DNA of 17,270 nucleotides from Eubacterium sp. (GTDB lineage: Bacteria; Bacillota; Clostridia; Oscillospirales; Acutalibacteraceae): positions 1 through 17,270 of the forward strand of contig JAILGO010000005.1 of the NCBI GenBank assembly GCA_024696725.1. The letters run 5' to 3'. Position numbers and translations under genes: made by a program. Under the pieces are notes generated by a model, which did not search any database, was not told the origin of the DNA, and saw nothing but the letters and a program-made list of their open reading frames with translations. Shown here piece after piece: positions 1 through 9,895 of this stretch. Every line of letters begins with the position of its first letter. Position 1 is the stretch's first letter.

Positions 1-160
1 GTCGTCGGTTTCCGCAAAGCCCGTAGCCTCACGAATCTGATAATTCGTGAACTTCATTTTCTTCATCTGGGCTTTAGCGAGGAATTCAGCGTTACCGCCG
101 AGCATAATATCGGTACCACGGGCCCGCCATGTTGGTTGAAATCGTAACCTGACCGTATTT
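1..160 (-). repeat. Near-identical second copy of an internal secA fragment
   Basis: Bases 1-160 match 2424-2582 inside secA in the same orientation. The only difference I found is one extra G at about position 121, where a GG becomes GGG. The segment corresponds to about SecA residues 494-546, which include the NMAGRGTDI helicase motif. The match stops sharply after 160, and the following bases resemble neither secA nor a known gene. Neither end has the secA flanks, and the extra base breaks the reading frame, so the piece cannot encode a protein. It may be a real partial duplication, but an assembly or chimeric-read artefact at a contig end is at least as likely. Confidence 0.93.
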
Positions 161-180
161 GCCGTGCAGGCGCTTATTTT

Positions 181-1224
181 TTATTCGTCCTTAGATTTAA
201 AATACAGCTTTTTCAGCCTGCTCATAACGACGTTATAGGGGTATGAAAAGACCGTACACAAAGCGATTACGAGCAAGAGCATAACGGCAGTCTGAACCGC
301 CTCGGCAGCAGCGGCGTTTTTAATTACCCTCGTTATTATCGCGTTAAGCGCGTTTACAACCGTGTCTGCAACGATGAATCTGTGGAAAAGATAGAAAAAC
401 AGGGAATTTCTTCCTATATACAGAAGCGGCCTGAACGGGACAAGTCCGGACAGCGCAAAAACGAGCAGACTGAGAAGAACCCCGAGAATAATCATTGATA
501 CCCAGTTCGCGTAAGCCCCGACGCTCATTTCCGAGGAGCCGCCGCCGAGCAATCCGTTAATCACGGTTGCAGCAATTCCGATTATAAGAAGAACGAGAGC
601 GGTAAGGCAGAGCCGTTTTTTATTCTCCGTTTCAAATAATCCGTTCAGTTTCTCCTTAAACACGTAGCCGAACGCTACGAACGCGAGCGCTACGAAAGCA
701 ACGTCGCAGCAAAACGGAAGCGAATAGTTAAACGCGCGGTCGAGTATATACTGACAAAGGCTGATACCGACCGAAACGGCAAGAACGGCCTTCGGGTTGT
801 TTTTGAATACCTTTACAATTAAAAACAAAAGCGCTTCACAGACGAACAGGCAGGGCAAAAACCAATACGAGCCTGCGGAATATTTACCGTTCTGTATTGC
901 GAGAAACACGGCAGGAAGCTGATACCTGAGAACCTCCGTGAGATTTATGCTTTTTGTTACAATAAGCTCTTTCAATACGTTCTTTAAAATAATTGCGAAG
1001 GAAAACAGCAGATAGGGTATTAAAATAGAGAAACAACGCTTTTTAAAAAAGACCTTTGCGCTTTCCTCCCTGAAGGTTATGCCGCTGAGAATAAAGAACA
1101 GAGGCATATGGAAGGAATAAATAAAGCTGTGAAGGGTAAGCGGAATATTTAAATGACCGAGAATAACGAGACATATACCGATACCCTTGGCGGCGTCAAT
1201 ATACTTAATGCGTCCGTTTTTCAT
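181..1224 (-). CDS. Acyltransferase family 3 membrane protein (O-acyltransferase)
   Basis: This 347-residue integral membrane protein belongs to the acyltransferase-3 family (OafA/NolL-like), whose members transfer acetyl or other acyl groups to sugars of surface polysaccharides or other envelope molecules. The N-terminus has the family signature: an Asp at about residue 10, a Lys at 13 and the conserved His at 24 (YIDAAKG...VILGHL), followed by the SFHMPLFFILSG segment. About ten hydrophobic segments follow, including a YWFLPCLFVCEALLF stretch that recalls fucose 4-O-acetylase-like proteins (COG3594 type). The start at 1224 was chosen because a strong AAGGAGGG (1237-1230) lies five bases upstream; a longer frame to 1344 would overlap secA and adds only a basic tail. 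The gene lies 74 bases downstream of secA and may be partly co-transcribed. The acceptor substrate cannot be told from the sequence. Confidence 0.88.
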   Translation of the reverse strand: MKNGRIKYIDAAKGIGICLVILGHLNIPLTLHSFIYSFHMPLFFILSGITFREESAKVFFKKRCFSILIPYLLFSFAIILKNVLKELIVTKSINLTEVLRYQLPAVFLAIQNGKYSAGSYWFLPCLFVCEALLFLIVKVFKNNPKAVLAVSVGISLCQYILDRAFNYSLPFCCDVAFVALAFVAFGYVFKEKLNGLFETENKKRLCLTALVLLIIGIAATVINGLLGGGSSEMSVGAYANWVSMIILGVLLSLLVFALSGLVPFRPLLYIGRNSLFFYLFHRFIVADTVVNALNAIITRVIKNAAAAEAVQTAVMLLLVIALCTVFSYPYNVVMSRLKKLYFKSKDE

Positions 1225-1246
1225 ATCTGCCCTCCTTAAAAGCAAT

Positions 1247-1285
1247 CGGGACAATCTTTTAACCTTTCGGCTGAAGACCGTCCCG
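1247..1285 (-). terminator. Possible weak hairpin between secA and the acyltransferase
   Basis: CGGGAC (1247-1252) and GTCCCG (1280-1285) are perfect inverted arms separated by 27 bases, 13 bases past the secA stop on the minus strand. A short ATTGCTTTT follows the hairpin in the direction of transcription. The large loop and weak T-run make it a poor intrinsic terminator, so partial read-through into the acyltransferase is likely. Confidence 0.3.
1265..1282 (-). repeat. 18-base leader motif, copy 1
   Basis: On the minus strand this reads GACGGTCTTCAGCCGAAA, 17 of 18 bases identical to 4452-4435. It lies in the 74-base gap between the secA stop and the acyltransferase start, inside the loop and right arm of the weak hairpin at 1247-1285. 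No promoter is apparent directly upstream of this copy. Confidence 0.6.
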
Positions 1286-1298
1286 TTTCGTTTTTTAA

Positions 1299-4061
1299 TT
1301 ATTGTCTGAGCTCGTCGAGGCTTCTGCCGGGAGCGCCGTGACATTTCTTATACTTAAGACCGCTTCCGCACGGACACGGGTCGTTAGGACCGATTTTCTT
1401 ACCCTTGCGGATTGTAACCTGCTTAGCGTTGCTTTCGGTCTCGCTTGACGACGTAGATGTAACTCTTGCTACGGCTCTTCTCTGTACGTCGGCTCTGTGT
1501 CTCGGCATAAGAGTAAGCATCATCTTAGCTGTATCCTCACGGATAGCCGCAGTCATTTCCTCGAACATATCGCCCGATTCCATACGGTAAGCAACTACCG
1601 GGTCACGCTGAGCGTAGGAGCGAAGGTGAATACCCTTCTTTAAGTCGTCCATTGCGTCGATGTGGTCCATCCAGTAGGTATCAACGTTTCTGAGAAGAAT
1701 CATTCGCTCGAAGTCGCCGAACATCTCGTCGCCGAGAAGCTCGTGCTTATGGTTGATAATCTCAGCGGCTCTTGCCTGAAGAAGCTCGGTAGCGCTTGCA
1801 ACGGTAAGGTCCGCAATGTCGGCGAAGTCCTCGTCGGTAGCGATGAGCCATTCCTTATACTTCTCACGGAGACCTTCAATGTTCCAGTCGTCCTTATTGT
1901 CGCCTGCAAAGTACATTGCAACGGTGTCGGAGATATTCTGGTCAATCATCTTGTTGATGGTCTCGGTAATGTCGATTCCGTCAAGAACCTGGTCACGCTG
2001 GCTGTAGATAAGCTCTCTCTGACGGTTCATAACGTCGTCGTACTGAAGCGTATTCTTTCTGATTTCGAAGTTCTTACCCTCAACCTTCTTCTGTGAGGAT
2101 TCGATGGTCTTGGAAATCAGCTTGTTTGTAATCGGCTCGTCCTCGGGCTGATTAAGTCTTGCCATAACGAGCTGCATCTTATCGCCGCCGAAGAGACGCA
2201 TAAGGTCGTCCTCGCAGGAGAGATAGAACTGGCTTGCGCCGGGGTCGCCCTGACGTCCGGAACGTCCGCGGAGCTGGTTATCAATACGTCTTGCGTCGTG
2301 TCTTTCGGTACCGAGAATGAAGAGTCCGCCTGCTTCGCGTACCTTGTCGGCTTCCTCTACGATTTCTTCCTTATACTTCTTTTCAAGCTCAACGAAGGTT
2401 CTTCTTGCTTCAAGGATTTCTTCGTCGTCGGTTTCCGCAAAGCCCGTAGCCTCACGAATCTGATAATTCGTGAACTTCATTTTCTTCATCTGGGCTTTAG
2501 CGAGGAATTCAGCGTTACCGCCGAGCATAATATCGGTACCACGGCCCGCCATGTTGGTTGAAATCGTAACCTGACCGTATTTACCTGCCTGAGCGACAAT
2601 CTCTGCTTCCTTTTCGTGATTCTTAGCGTTAAGTACGTTGTGAGGGATGCCTTCCTTCTTGAGAAGCTTTGAGAGATGCTCGGACTTTTCAATACTGATT
2701 GTACCGACAAGTACGGGCTGTCCCTTTTCGTGACATTCCTTAATCTGCTTAATAACGTTACGGTATTTACCTGCTTCCGTACGGAAGATAACGTCGGGTC
2801 TGTCGTCACGGATAAGCGGTTTGTTGGTCGGAATTTCAACAACGTCGAGCTTATAGATTTCGTCGAATTCCCTTGCTTCCGTAGCGGCTGTACCGGTCAT
2901 ACCGGAAAGTTTCTTATAAAGACGGAAGTAGTTCTGGAAGGTGATAGTTGCAAGAGTCTTGCTTTCGTGCTCAACTCTTACCTGCTCCTTAGCCTCGAGC
3001 GCCTGATGGAGACCCTCGTTATAACGTCTGCCTTCCATGATACGACCCGTGAATTCGTCGACGATTTTAACCTGACCGTCTTTTACTACGTAGTCGATAT
3101 CTCTTGTCATAACGCCGTGAGCCTTGATAGCCTGGTCGATATGGTGGCGGAGCGTAGTATGCTCGATATCCATAAGGCTGTCGATTTCAAAGTAAGCCTC
3201 AGCCTTTTCAACACCGCTCTTAAGAAGAGTAGCGGTCTTAGCCTTCTCGTCTACAATGTAGTCGCCTTCGTAATTCTCTTCGATATCCTGCTTGTCGTCG
3301 GTCTTTGCAACCTTAACCATGGTAAGAGTCTGTACGAAGTCGTCAGCCTTCTTGTAAAGCTCCGTTGAAGCGTCGCCCTTACCGCTGATGATAAGGGGAG
3401 TACGCGCCTCGTCGATAAGGATTGAGTCAACCTCGTCAACGATGCCGAAGATATGGCCTCTCTGAACCTTCTGCTCTTTATACTGAACCATATTATCACG
3501 AAGATAGTCGAAGCCCATCTCGTTATTTGTACCGTAAGTGATGTCGCAGTTATACGCTTCCTGACGCTCTGCGTTGCTCTTTTCATGGATAATAAGACCG
3601 ACCGTTAAGCCGAGGAAACGGTAAACCTTACCCATCCACTCGGAGTCACGCTTTGCAAGATAGTCGTTAACCGTTACGATATGAACGCCTTCGCCCGTGA
3701 GCGCGTTAAGATATGCGGGAAGGGTAGCAACAAGAGTTTTACCTTCACCGGTTTTCATTTCGGCGATTCTTCCCTGATGAAGAACGATACCGCCGATAAG
3801 CTGTACGTCAAAGTGACGGAGACCGATTACACGGTCGGCTGCCTCGCGGCAAACCGCGAATGCGTCGGGAAGAATGTCGTCAAGCGTTTCGCCGTCCTTA
3901 AGTCTGCCCTTGAGAATGGGAGTCTGACCTGCGAGTTCCTTATCGTCCATAGCCGCATACTTATCTGCGAGCTCATTAATCTTATTTACTGTTTTCTGAA
4001 GCTTTTTAACCTCATGCTTTGAATAGTCGCCGAAAAGGGCGTTTACAAATTTACTTGCCAT
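1299..4061 (-). CDS. secA: Preprotein translocase ATPase SecA
   Basis: SecA is the cytoplasmic motor ATPase that pushes unfolded secretory proteins through the SecYEG channel. At 920 residues it is full length. Visible features in order are the Walker A MKTGEGKT (102-109), the DEVD Walker B box (209-212), the preprotein cross-linking region (about 225-370) with its ITFQNYFRLY end, helicase motif V NMAGRGTDI (503-511), and the QLRGRSGRQGDPG arginine-finger motif. The helical scaffold and wing follow, then a C-terminal zinc-binding SEC-C motif (Cys896, Cys898, Cys907, His908). The start is preceded by a GAGGTG nine bases upstream. I see no promoter in the 76 bases before the gene, so it is probably transcribed with the small upstream gene from the promoter at 4460-4488. 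Bases 2424-2582 recur at 1-160. Confidence 0.99.
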   Translation of the reverse strand: MASKFVNALFGDYSKHEVKKLQKTVNKINELADKYAAMDDKELAGQTPILKGRLKDGETLDDILPDAFAVCREAADRVIGLRHFDVQLIGGIVLHQGRIAEMKTGEGKTLVATLPAYLNALTGEGVHIVTVNDYLAKRDSEWMGKVYRFLGLTVGLIIHEKSNAERQEAYNCDITYGTNNEMGFDYLRDNMVQYKEQKVQRGHIFGIVDEVDSILIDEARTPLIISGKGDASTELYKKADDFVQTLTMVKVAKTDDKQDIEENYEGDYIVDEKAKTATLLKSGVEKAEAYFEIDSLMDIEHTTLRHHIDQAIKAHGVMTRDIDYVVKDGQVKIVDEFTGRIMEGRRYNEGLHQALEAKEQVRVEHESKTLATITFQNYFRLYKKLSGMTGTAATEAREFDEIYKLDVVEIPTNKPLIRDDRPDVIFRTEAGKYRNVIKQIKECHEKGQPVLVGTISIEKSEHLSKLLKKEGIPHNVLNAKNHEKEAEIVAQAGKYGQVTISTNMAGRGTDIMLGGNAEFLAKAQMKKMKFTNYQIREATGFAETDDEEILEARRTFVELEKKYKEEIVEEADKVREAGGLFILGTERHDARRIDNQLRGRSGRQGDPGASQFYLSCEDDLMRLFGGDKMQLVMARLNQPEDEPITNKLISKTIESSQKKVEGKNFEIRKNTLQYDDVMNRQRELIYSQRDQVLDGIDITETINKMIDQNISDTVAMYFAGDNKDDWNIEGLREKYKEWLIATDEDFADIADLTVASATELLQARAAEIINHKHELLGDEMFGDFERMILLRNVDTYWMDHIDAMDDLKKGIHLRSYAQRDPVVAYRMESGDMFEEMTAAIREDTAKMMLTLMPRHRADVQRRAVARVTSTSSSETESNAKQVTIRKGKKIGPNDPCPCGSGLKYKKCHGAPGRSLDELRQ

Positions 4062-4137
4062 TTATTTACACCTCGTTAGGAAATTTTTATTTTGCGGCGC
4101 CGCGCGCCAAAGAATTAAAAGAAAAGCTGTTAATGCG

Positions 4138-4410
4138 TTACGGCTCGGGAACAATAGCCTGTGTAATCTCTGCTTTAAGCACGTTAAACACGGTGGGAGC
4201 AGCGCCCGTTATGCACTGAGCGGCGGCTTTTACGTTATTAACCTTTTGTACGGCTGCTGTTTCAAACTGTTCCGCAGCCCTTGCGCCGAGCTCCGCTACG
4301 ACGGACAGTCTTGCTTCGCTTATTGTGACCGCCGTATAGGTGCAGAGCGTGAACGCCATCGTTATACAGATTGCCGCGCACAAGCCCTGTTTAACAAGAA
4401 ATTTCTGCAT
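4138..4410 (-). CDS. Small membrane-anchored protein of unknown function
   Basis: I do not recognise this 90-residue protein. It has a short basic N-terminus (MQKFLVKQ), one hydrophobic segment at about residues 9-31 that could be a signal anchor, and an alanine-rich, probably helical remainder ending in VPEP. The two cysteines at 11 and 15 lie in the hydrophobic segment, and a third is near residue 66. The start is supported by an AAAGGAAAGG about three to four bases upstream and by a consensus minus-strand promoter at 4460-4488. It is the first gene ahead of secA, 76 bases away, so the two probably share a transcript. Whether it has any role in secretion is unknown. The main reason to treat it as real is the well-placed promoter and ribosome-binding site; nothing ties it to a family. 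Confidence 0.6.
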   Translation of the reverse strand: MQKFLVKQGLCAAICITMAFTLCTYTAVTISEARLSVVAELGARAAEQFETAAVQKVNNVKAAAQCITGAAPTVFNVLKAEITQAIVPEP

Positions 4411-4434
4411 AGCCTTTCCTTTCGCTTTAGTATT

Positions 4435-4452
4435 TTTCGGCTGAAAACCGTC
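4435..4452 (-). repeat. 18-base leader motif, copy 2
   Basis: On the minus strand this reads GACGGTTTTCAGCCGAAA. It differs by one base (T for C) from 1282-1265, which lies between secA and the acyltransferase gene. Both copies are in the same orientation and both lie just upstream of a ribosome-binding site. This copy begins at the predicted transcription start of the promoter at 4460-4488. CGG and CCG within it could form a very short hairpin. Confidence 0.6.
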
Positions 4453-4459
4453 ACTCTCT

Positions 4460-4488
4460 ATTATATATAATTAACAGCCTTTTTGCAA
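4460..4488 (-). promoter_or_regulatory. Consensus vegetative promoter, leftward
   Basis: Read on the minus strand, TTGCAA (4488-4483) and a perfect TATAAT (4465-4460) are separated by exactly 17 bases. The expected transcription start is near 4453, about 43 bases before the small ORF at 4410. It is the best candidate promoter for the small ORF, secA and perhaps the acyltransferase gene. Confidence 0.8.
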
Positions 4489-4512
4489 GAACTATTTTGT
4501 TTTTATAAAGAT

Positions 4513-4541
4513 TTGATTTTTTATTCTTTATATGGTATAAT
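4513..4541 (+). promoter_or_regulatory. Consensus vegetative promoter, rightward
   Basis: TTGATT (4513-4518) and a perfect TATAAT (4536-4541) are 17 bases apart. Transcription should start near 4548, about 48 bases before the sugar transferase start. It faces away from the leftward promoter, whose -35 box is only 24 bases away, so the two polymerase sites are nearly adjacent. Confidence 0.82.
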
Positions 4542-4595
4542 CAACAAAATTGAGCTACATCATATTGTTATTTTTCTTAGTTTCAGAGGACGAAT

Positions 4596-5213
4596 ATGAA
4601 AGAGGTTTTAAAAAAGTATTTCGGAGCGACCAAGTGGAAGCGCCTTTTCGATATATTTTTAGCGCTTTTCGGAATGGTTGTGCTCTCACCCGTATATATT
4701 GTAATAATATGCCTTCTGGTTATTACTCCCGACAGCAAGGTTTTCTTCAGTCATGAGAGAAGGGGAAGAAGGGGAAAGCCGTTCAGGATATACAAGTTTC
4801 AGACTATGCGCAACAGCACCCCGAACGTAGCTACCTGCGACCTTGAAAACCCCGACCGGTATATCACAAAGGTAGGAAGAATTTTAAGAAAAACGAGCCT
4901 TGACGAGCTTCCGCAGCTTTGGAATATTCTTAAGGGCGATATGAGCTTCGTCGGACCGCGCCCGCTTATTTCAAGCGAGCTCAGAGCTCACCGCCTACGC
5001 CTTGAATACGGAGTTTACCGCTTCCGTCCCGGGCTTACGGGCTGGGCGCAGATTAACGGACGCGACAGTATTTCGCTTATGAAAAAGATGAAGCTTGATA
5101 AGGAATACTGCGATAACTGGAGCATCGGACTTGATATTAAAATTATGTTTAAATCCGTAAGCACAGTTATAACGAGAGAGGGCTTCCACGAGGGAACCTT
5201 CCACAGAAGATAA
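4596..5213 (+). CDS. Sugar-phosphate transferase, PglC/WcaJ-type (undecaprenyl-phosphate)
   Basis: This protein moves a sugar phosphate from a nucleotide sugar to undecaprenyl phosphate, the first membrane step of exopolysaccharide or glycoprotein glycan assembly. At 205 residues it is the minimal catalytic form, lacking the large N-terminal multi-spanning part of WcaJ/WbaP. It has an N-terminal re-entrant helix (about 15-42) with the Ser31-Pro32 break typical of monotopic transferases, then YKFQTM (66-71), the catalytic Asp103-Glu104 in [25 protein letters not shown] (113-124) and [13 protein letters not shown] (144-156). The start has AGAGGA five bases upstream. It lies 36 bases before lacZ and probably shares its transcript. 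No glycosyltransferase, flippase or polymerase genes are nearby, so the glycan made cannot be predicted. The family call is secure, but the sugar is unknown. Confidence 0.95.
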   Translation: MKEVLKKYFGATKWKRLFDIFLALFGMVVLSPVYIVIICLLVITPDSKVFFSHERRGRRGKPFRIYKFQTMRNSTPNVATCDLENPDRYITKVGRILRKTSLDELPQLWNILKGDMSFVGPRPLISSELRAHRLRLEYGVYRFRPGLTGWAQINGRDSISLMKKMKLDKEYCDNWSIGLDIKIMFKSVSTVITREGFHEGTFHRR

Positions 5214-5240
5214 TACACAAACAGGGTAAAAATGTCTTAG

Positions 5241-8294
<3,054 letters not shown>

Positions 8295-8324
8295 CGGCGA
8301 TAATTCAGTTCATAAAAATTTTAC

Positions 8325-8353
8325 TTGACAAAAAAGGACATTGGTATTATATT
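8325..8353 (+). promoter_or_regulatory. Strong vegetative promoter for the radical SAM gene
   Basis: A perfect TTGACA (8325-8330) and TATATT (8348-8353) are separated by 17 bases. Transcription should begin near 8360, giving a leader of about 49 bases before the start at 8409. This shows the radical SAM gene is its own unit despite lying only 114 bases after lacZ. Confidence 0.85.
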
Positions 8354-8408
8354 TTCATAAAGACGCATATAAAAATATTATGTAATTATGATATGAAAGG
8401 AAACAAAT

Positions 8409-9833
8409 ATGTCGTTTAAAGAGTCGGCGGTAAGCTTTGCTATAAAAAACGCCGTTAAATATGCAAGAAAAGATTTTAATAAGAACGCGCCGCGAATTCT
8501 CAAGCTTGTTGAGATGGCAGACGTTAAAAAGGTTAACCGCACCGCTTATGCGGGACTTCACGATGCGCTTAATGACCCGAACAATAACTGGAATCGGTTT
8601 GCTAAAAGACTTATCTGTGACATTAACGAGGATGTTCTCAATAAGTTTATCCCCGCGGCTATCAATGTTGCGATTAACAGCTACAGCGTAAGAATGAAGG
8701 CTATCGAGGAGTACGGATGTAACGTACCGTGGGCTATTCTTATGGACCCGACCGCAGCCTGTAACCTTAAATGTAAGGGCTGCTGGGCGGCGGAGTACGG
8801 TCACGAAAGCTCGCTTTCGTACGACGACCTTGCAAGAATTATCCGTCAGGCGAAAGAGCTCGGAACCTATATGTTCCTTTATACGGGCGGCGAGCCGACG
8901 ATAAGAAGAGCCGACCTTATGCGTTTATGCCGTGAAAACCCCGACTGTATCTTTATGAGCTTCACTAACGGTACGCTTATTGACGACAGCTTCGCTGACG
9001 AAATCCGCGACGTCGGAAACTTCTATCCCGCGTTCTCTATTGAGGGCTATGAGGAGGAAAACGATTTCCGCCGCGGCGAAGGCACGTTCAAGCGCTGCAC
9101 GGCTGCTATGCAGAGACTTAAGGAAAGAGGAGTTCCCTTCGGCGCCTCTCTTTGCTATACAAGTAAGAATACGGACCTTCTCGCGTCCGACGAATATATC
9201 GACTGGCTTATCGACAAGGGCGTTATGTTCGCGTGGTTCTTTACTTATATGCCGACGGGCAACGGCGCCGTTACCGAGCTTATGGTAAATCCCGAGCAGA
9301 GAGCGCTTATGTACAGAAAAATGCATGAGTGGAGAAGAACGAAGGCAATCTTTGCTCTCGATTTCTGGAATGACGGCGAGTACGTTCAGGGCTGTATTGC
9401 GGGAGGCAGACATTACTTCCATATTAACGCAAACGGCGACTGCGAGCCCTGTGCTTTCGTTCACTATTCAAACGTGAACATTAAGGAAAGCTCGGTGCTT
9501 GACGCGCTGAGAAGCCCGCTCTTTATGGCTTATCAGAGAAATCAGCCGTTTTCAAACAATATGCTTCGTCCCTGCCCCGTGCTTGACAACCCCGGCGCTA
9601 TCAGTAAGATGGTTGCCGAAACGGGAGCTTACTCAACAGAGATGGAGCATCCCGAAAGCGCTAACGCTCTCTTTGACAAGACGATTGACGCGGCTAAGGC
9701 ATGGAAGGCGAAGGCTGACGAGCTTTTCAGCCGCGACGATTACATAGCCAAGCACGTCAAGGACGAGAACATGTATAACTTCGAAAGACCCGACGAGGAA
9801 CGCGAGTTCAGAGAGTTTGAAAAGACGGAATAA
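8409..9833 (+). CDS. Radical SAM protein with a C-terminal auxiliary-cluster (SPASM/twitch-like) cysteine set
   Basis: This 474-residue protein is a radical S-adenosylmethionine enzyme of unknown substrate. An N-terminal helical extension (about 1-105) precedes the TIM-barrel core. The cluster motif CNLKCKGC supplies Cys118, Cys122 and Cys125 for the [4Fe-4S] cluster that cleaves SAM, and GGEP (160-163) binds SAM. A later cysteine set, Cys329, Cys345, Cys348 and Cys389, in CIAGGR...GDCEPCAF...RPCPV, is what a SPASM or twitch domain uses for a second cluster. The C-terminus is acidic (NFERPDEEREFREFEKTE). SPASM proteins include peptide maturases and sulfatase-maturing enzymes, but no precursor peptide, sulfatase or transporter gene is adjacent. 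The start has AAAGGAAA five bases upstream and a strong promoter at 8325-8353. A hairpin ends the unit. Its role cannot be inferred. Confidence 0.92.
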   Translation: MSFKESAVSFAIKNAVKYARKDFNKNAPRILKLVEMADVKKVNRTAYAGLHDALNDPNNNWNRFAKRLICDINEDVLNKFIPAAINVAINSYSVRMKAIEEYGCNVPWAILMDPTAACNLKCKGCWAAEYGHESSLSYDDLARIIRQAKELGTYMFLYTGGEPTIRRADLMRLCRENPDCIFMSFTNGTLIDDSFADEIRDVGNFYPAFSIEGYEEENDFRRGEGTFKRCTAAMQRLKERGVPFGASLCYTSKNTDLLASDEYIDWLIDKGVMFAWFFTYMPTGNGAVTELMVNPEQRALMYRKMHEWRRTKAIFALDFWNDGEYVQGCIAGGRHYFHINANGDCEPCAFVHYSNVNIKESSVLDALRSPLFMAYQRNQPFSNNMLRPCPVLDNPGAISKMVAETGAYSTEMEHPESANALFDKTIDAAKAWKAKADELFSRDDYIAKHVKDENMYNFERPDEEREFREFEKTE

Positions 9834-9848
9834 TATTGATAAAAAAGA

Positions 9849-9870
9849 GGGCGTATCTGCTGATACGCCC
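9849..9870 (+). terminator. Hairpin terminator after the radical SAM gene
   Basis: GGGCGTATC (9849-9857), a TGCT loop and GATACGCCC (9862-9870) make a perfect nine-pair stem 15 bases after the stop codon. The tail is TTTAAAGACTTT, a weak but usable T-run, and a run of A precedes the stem. The hairpin is only 25 bases before the pth start, so read-through may feed pth-mfd. Confidence 0.78.
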
Positions 9871-9895
9871 TTTAAAGACTTTAAGGTTAAGAAAA

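Noticed and set aside
1225..1344. 40-residue N-terminal extension of the acyltransferase overlapping secA
   Set aside because: A strong AAGGAGGG and the family N-terminus place the start at 1224. The extension is a basic translation of the intergenic hairpin and the secA end.
2676..3368. 230-residue open frame on the plus strand opposite secA
   Set aside because: It lies entirely inside secA in antisense, has no ribosome-binding site or recognisable domain, and results from secA codon bias. The same holds for 1662-2096, 2298-2561 and 3681-4022.
4091..4111. GC-rich hairpin (GGCGC, CGC loop, GCGCC) in the gap before secA, considered as a terminator or attenuator
   Set aside because: Neither strand has a T-run after the stem, and no alternative pairing was found. 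It is a possible leader structure but not supported as a control element.
4246..4470. 74-residue plus-strand frame opposite the small ORF before secA
   Set aside because: No promoter or ribosome-binding site precedes it, it runs into the leftward promoter, and its composition (Cys- and Arg-rich) looks like a reverse-frame artefact.
9836..9895. Upstream TTG start for pth
   Set aside because: It would translate the terminator hairpin and lacks a ribosome-binding site; the ATG at 9896 gives a normal Pth N-terminus.
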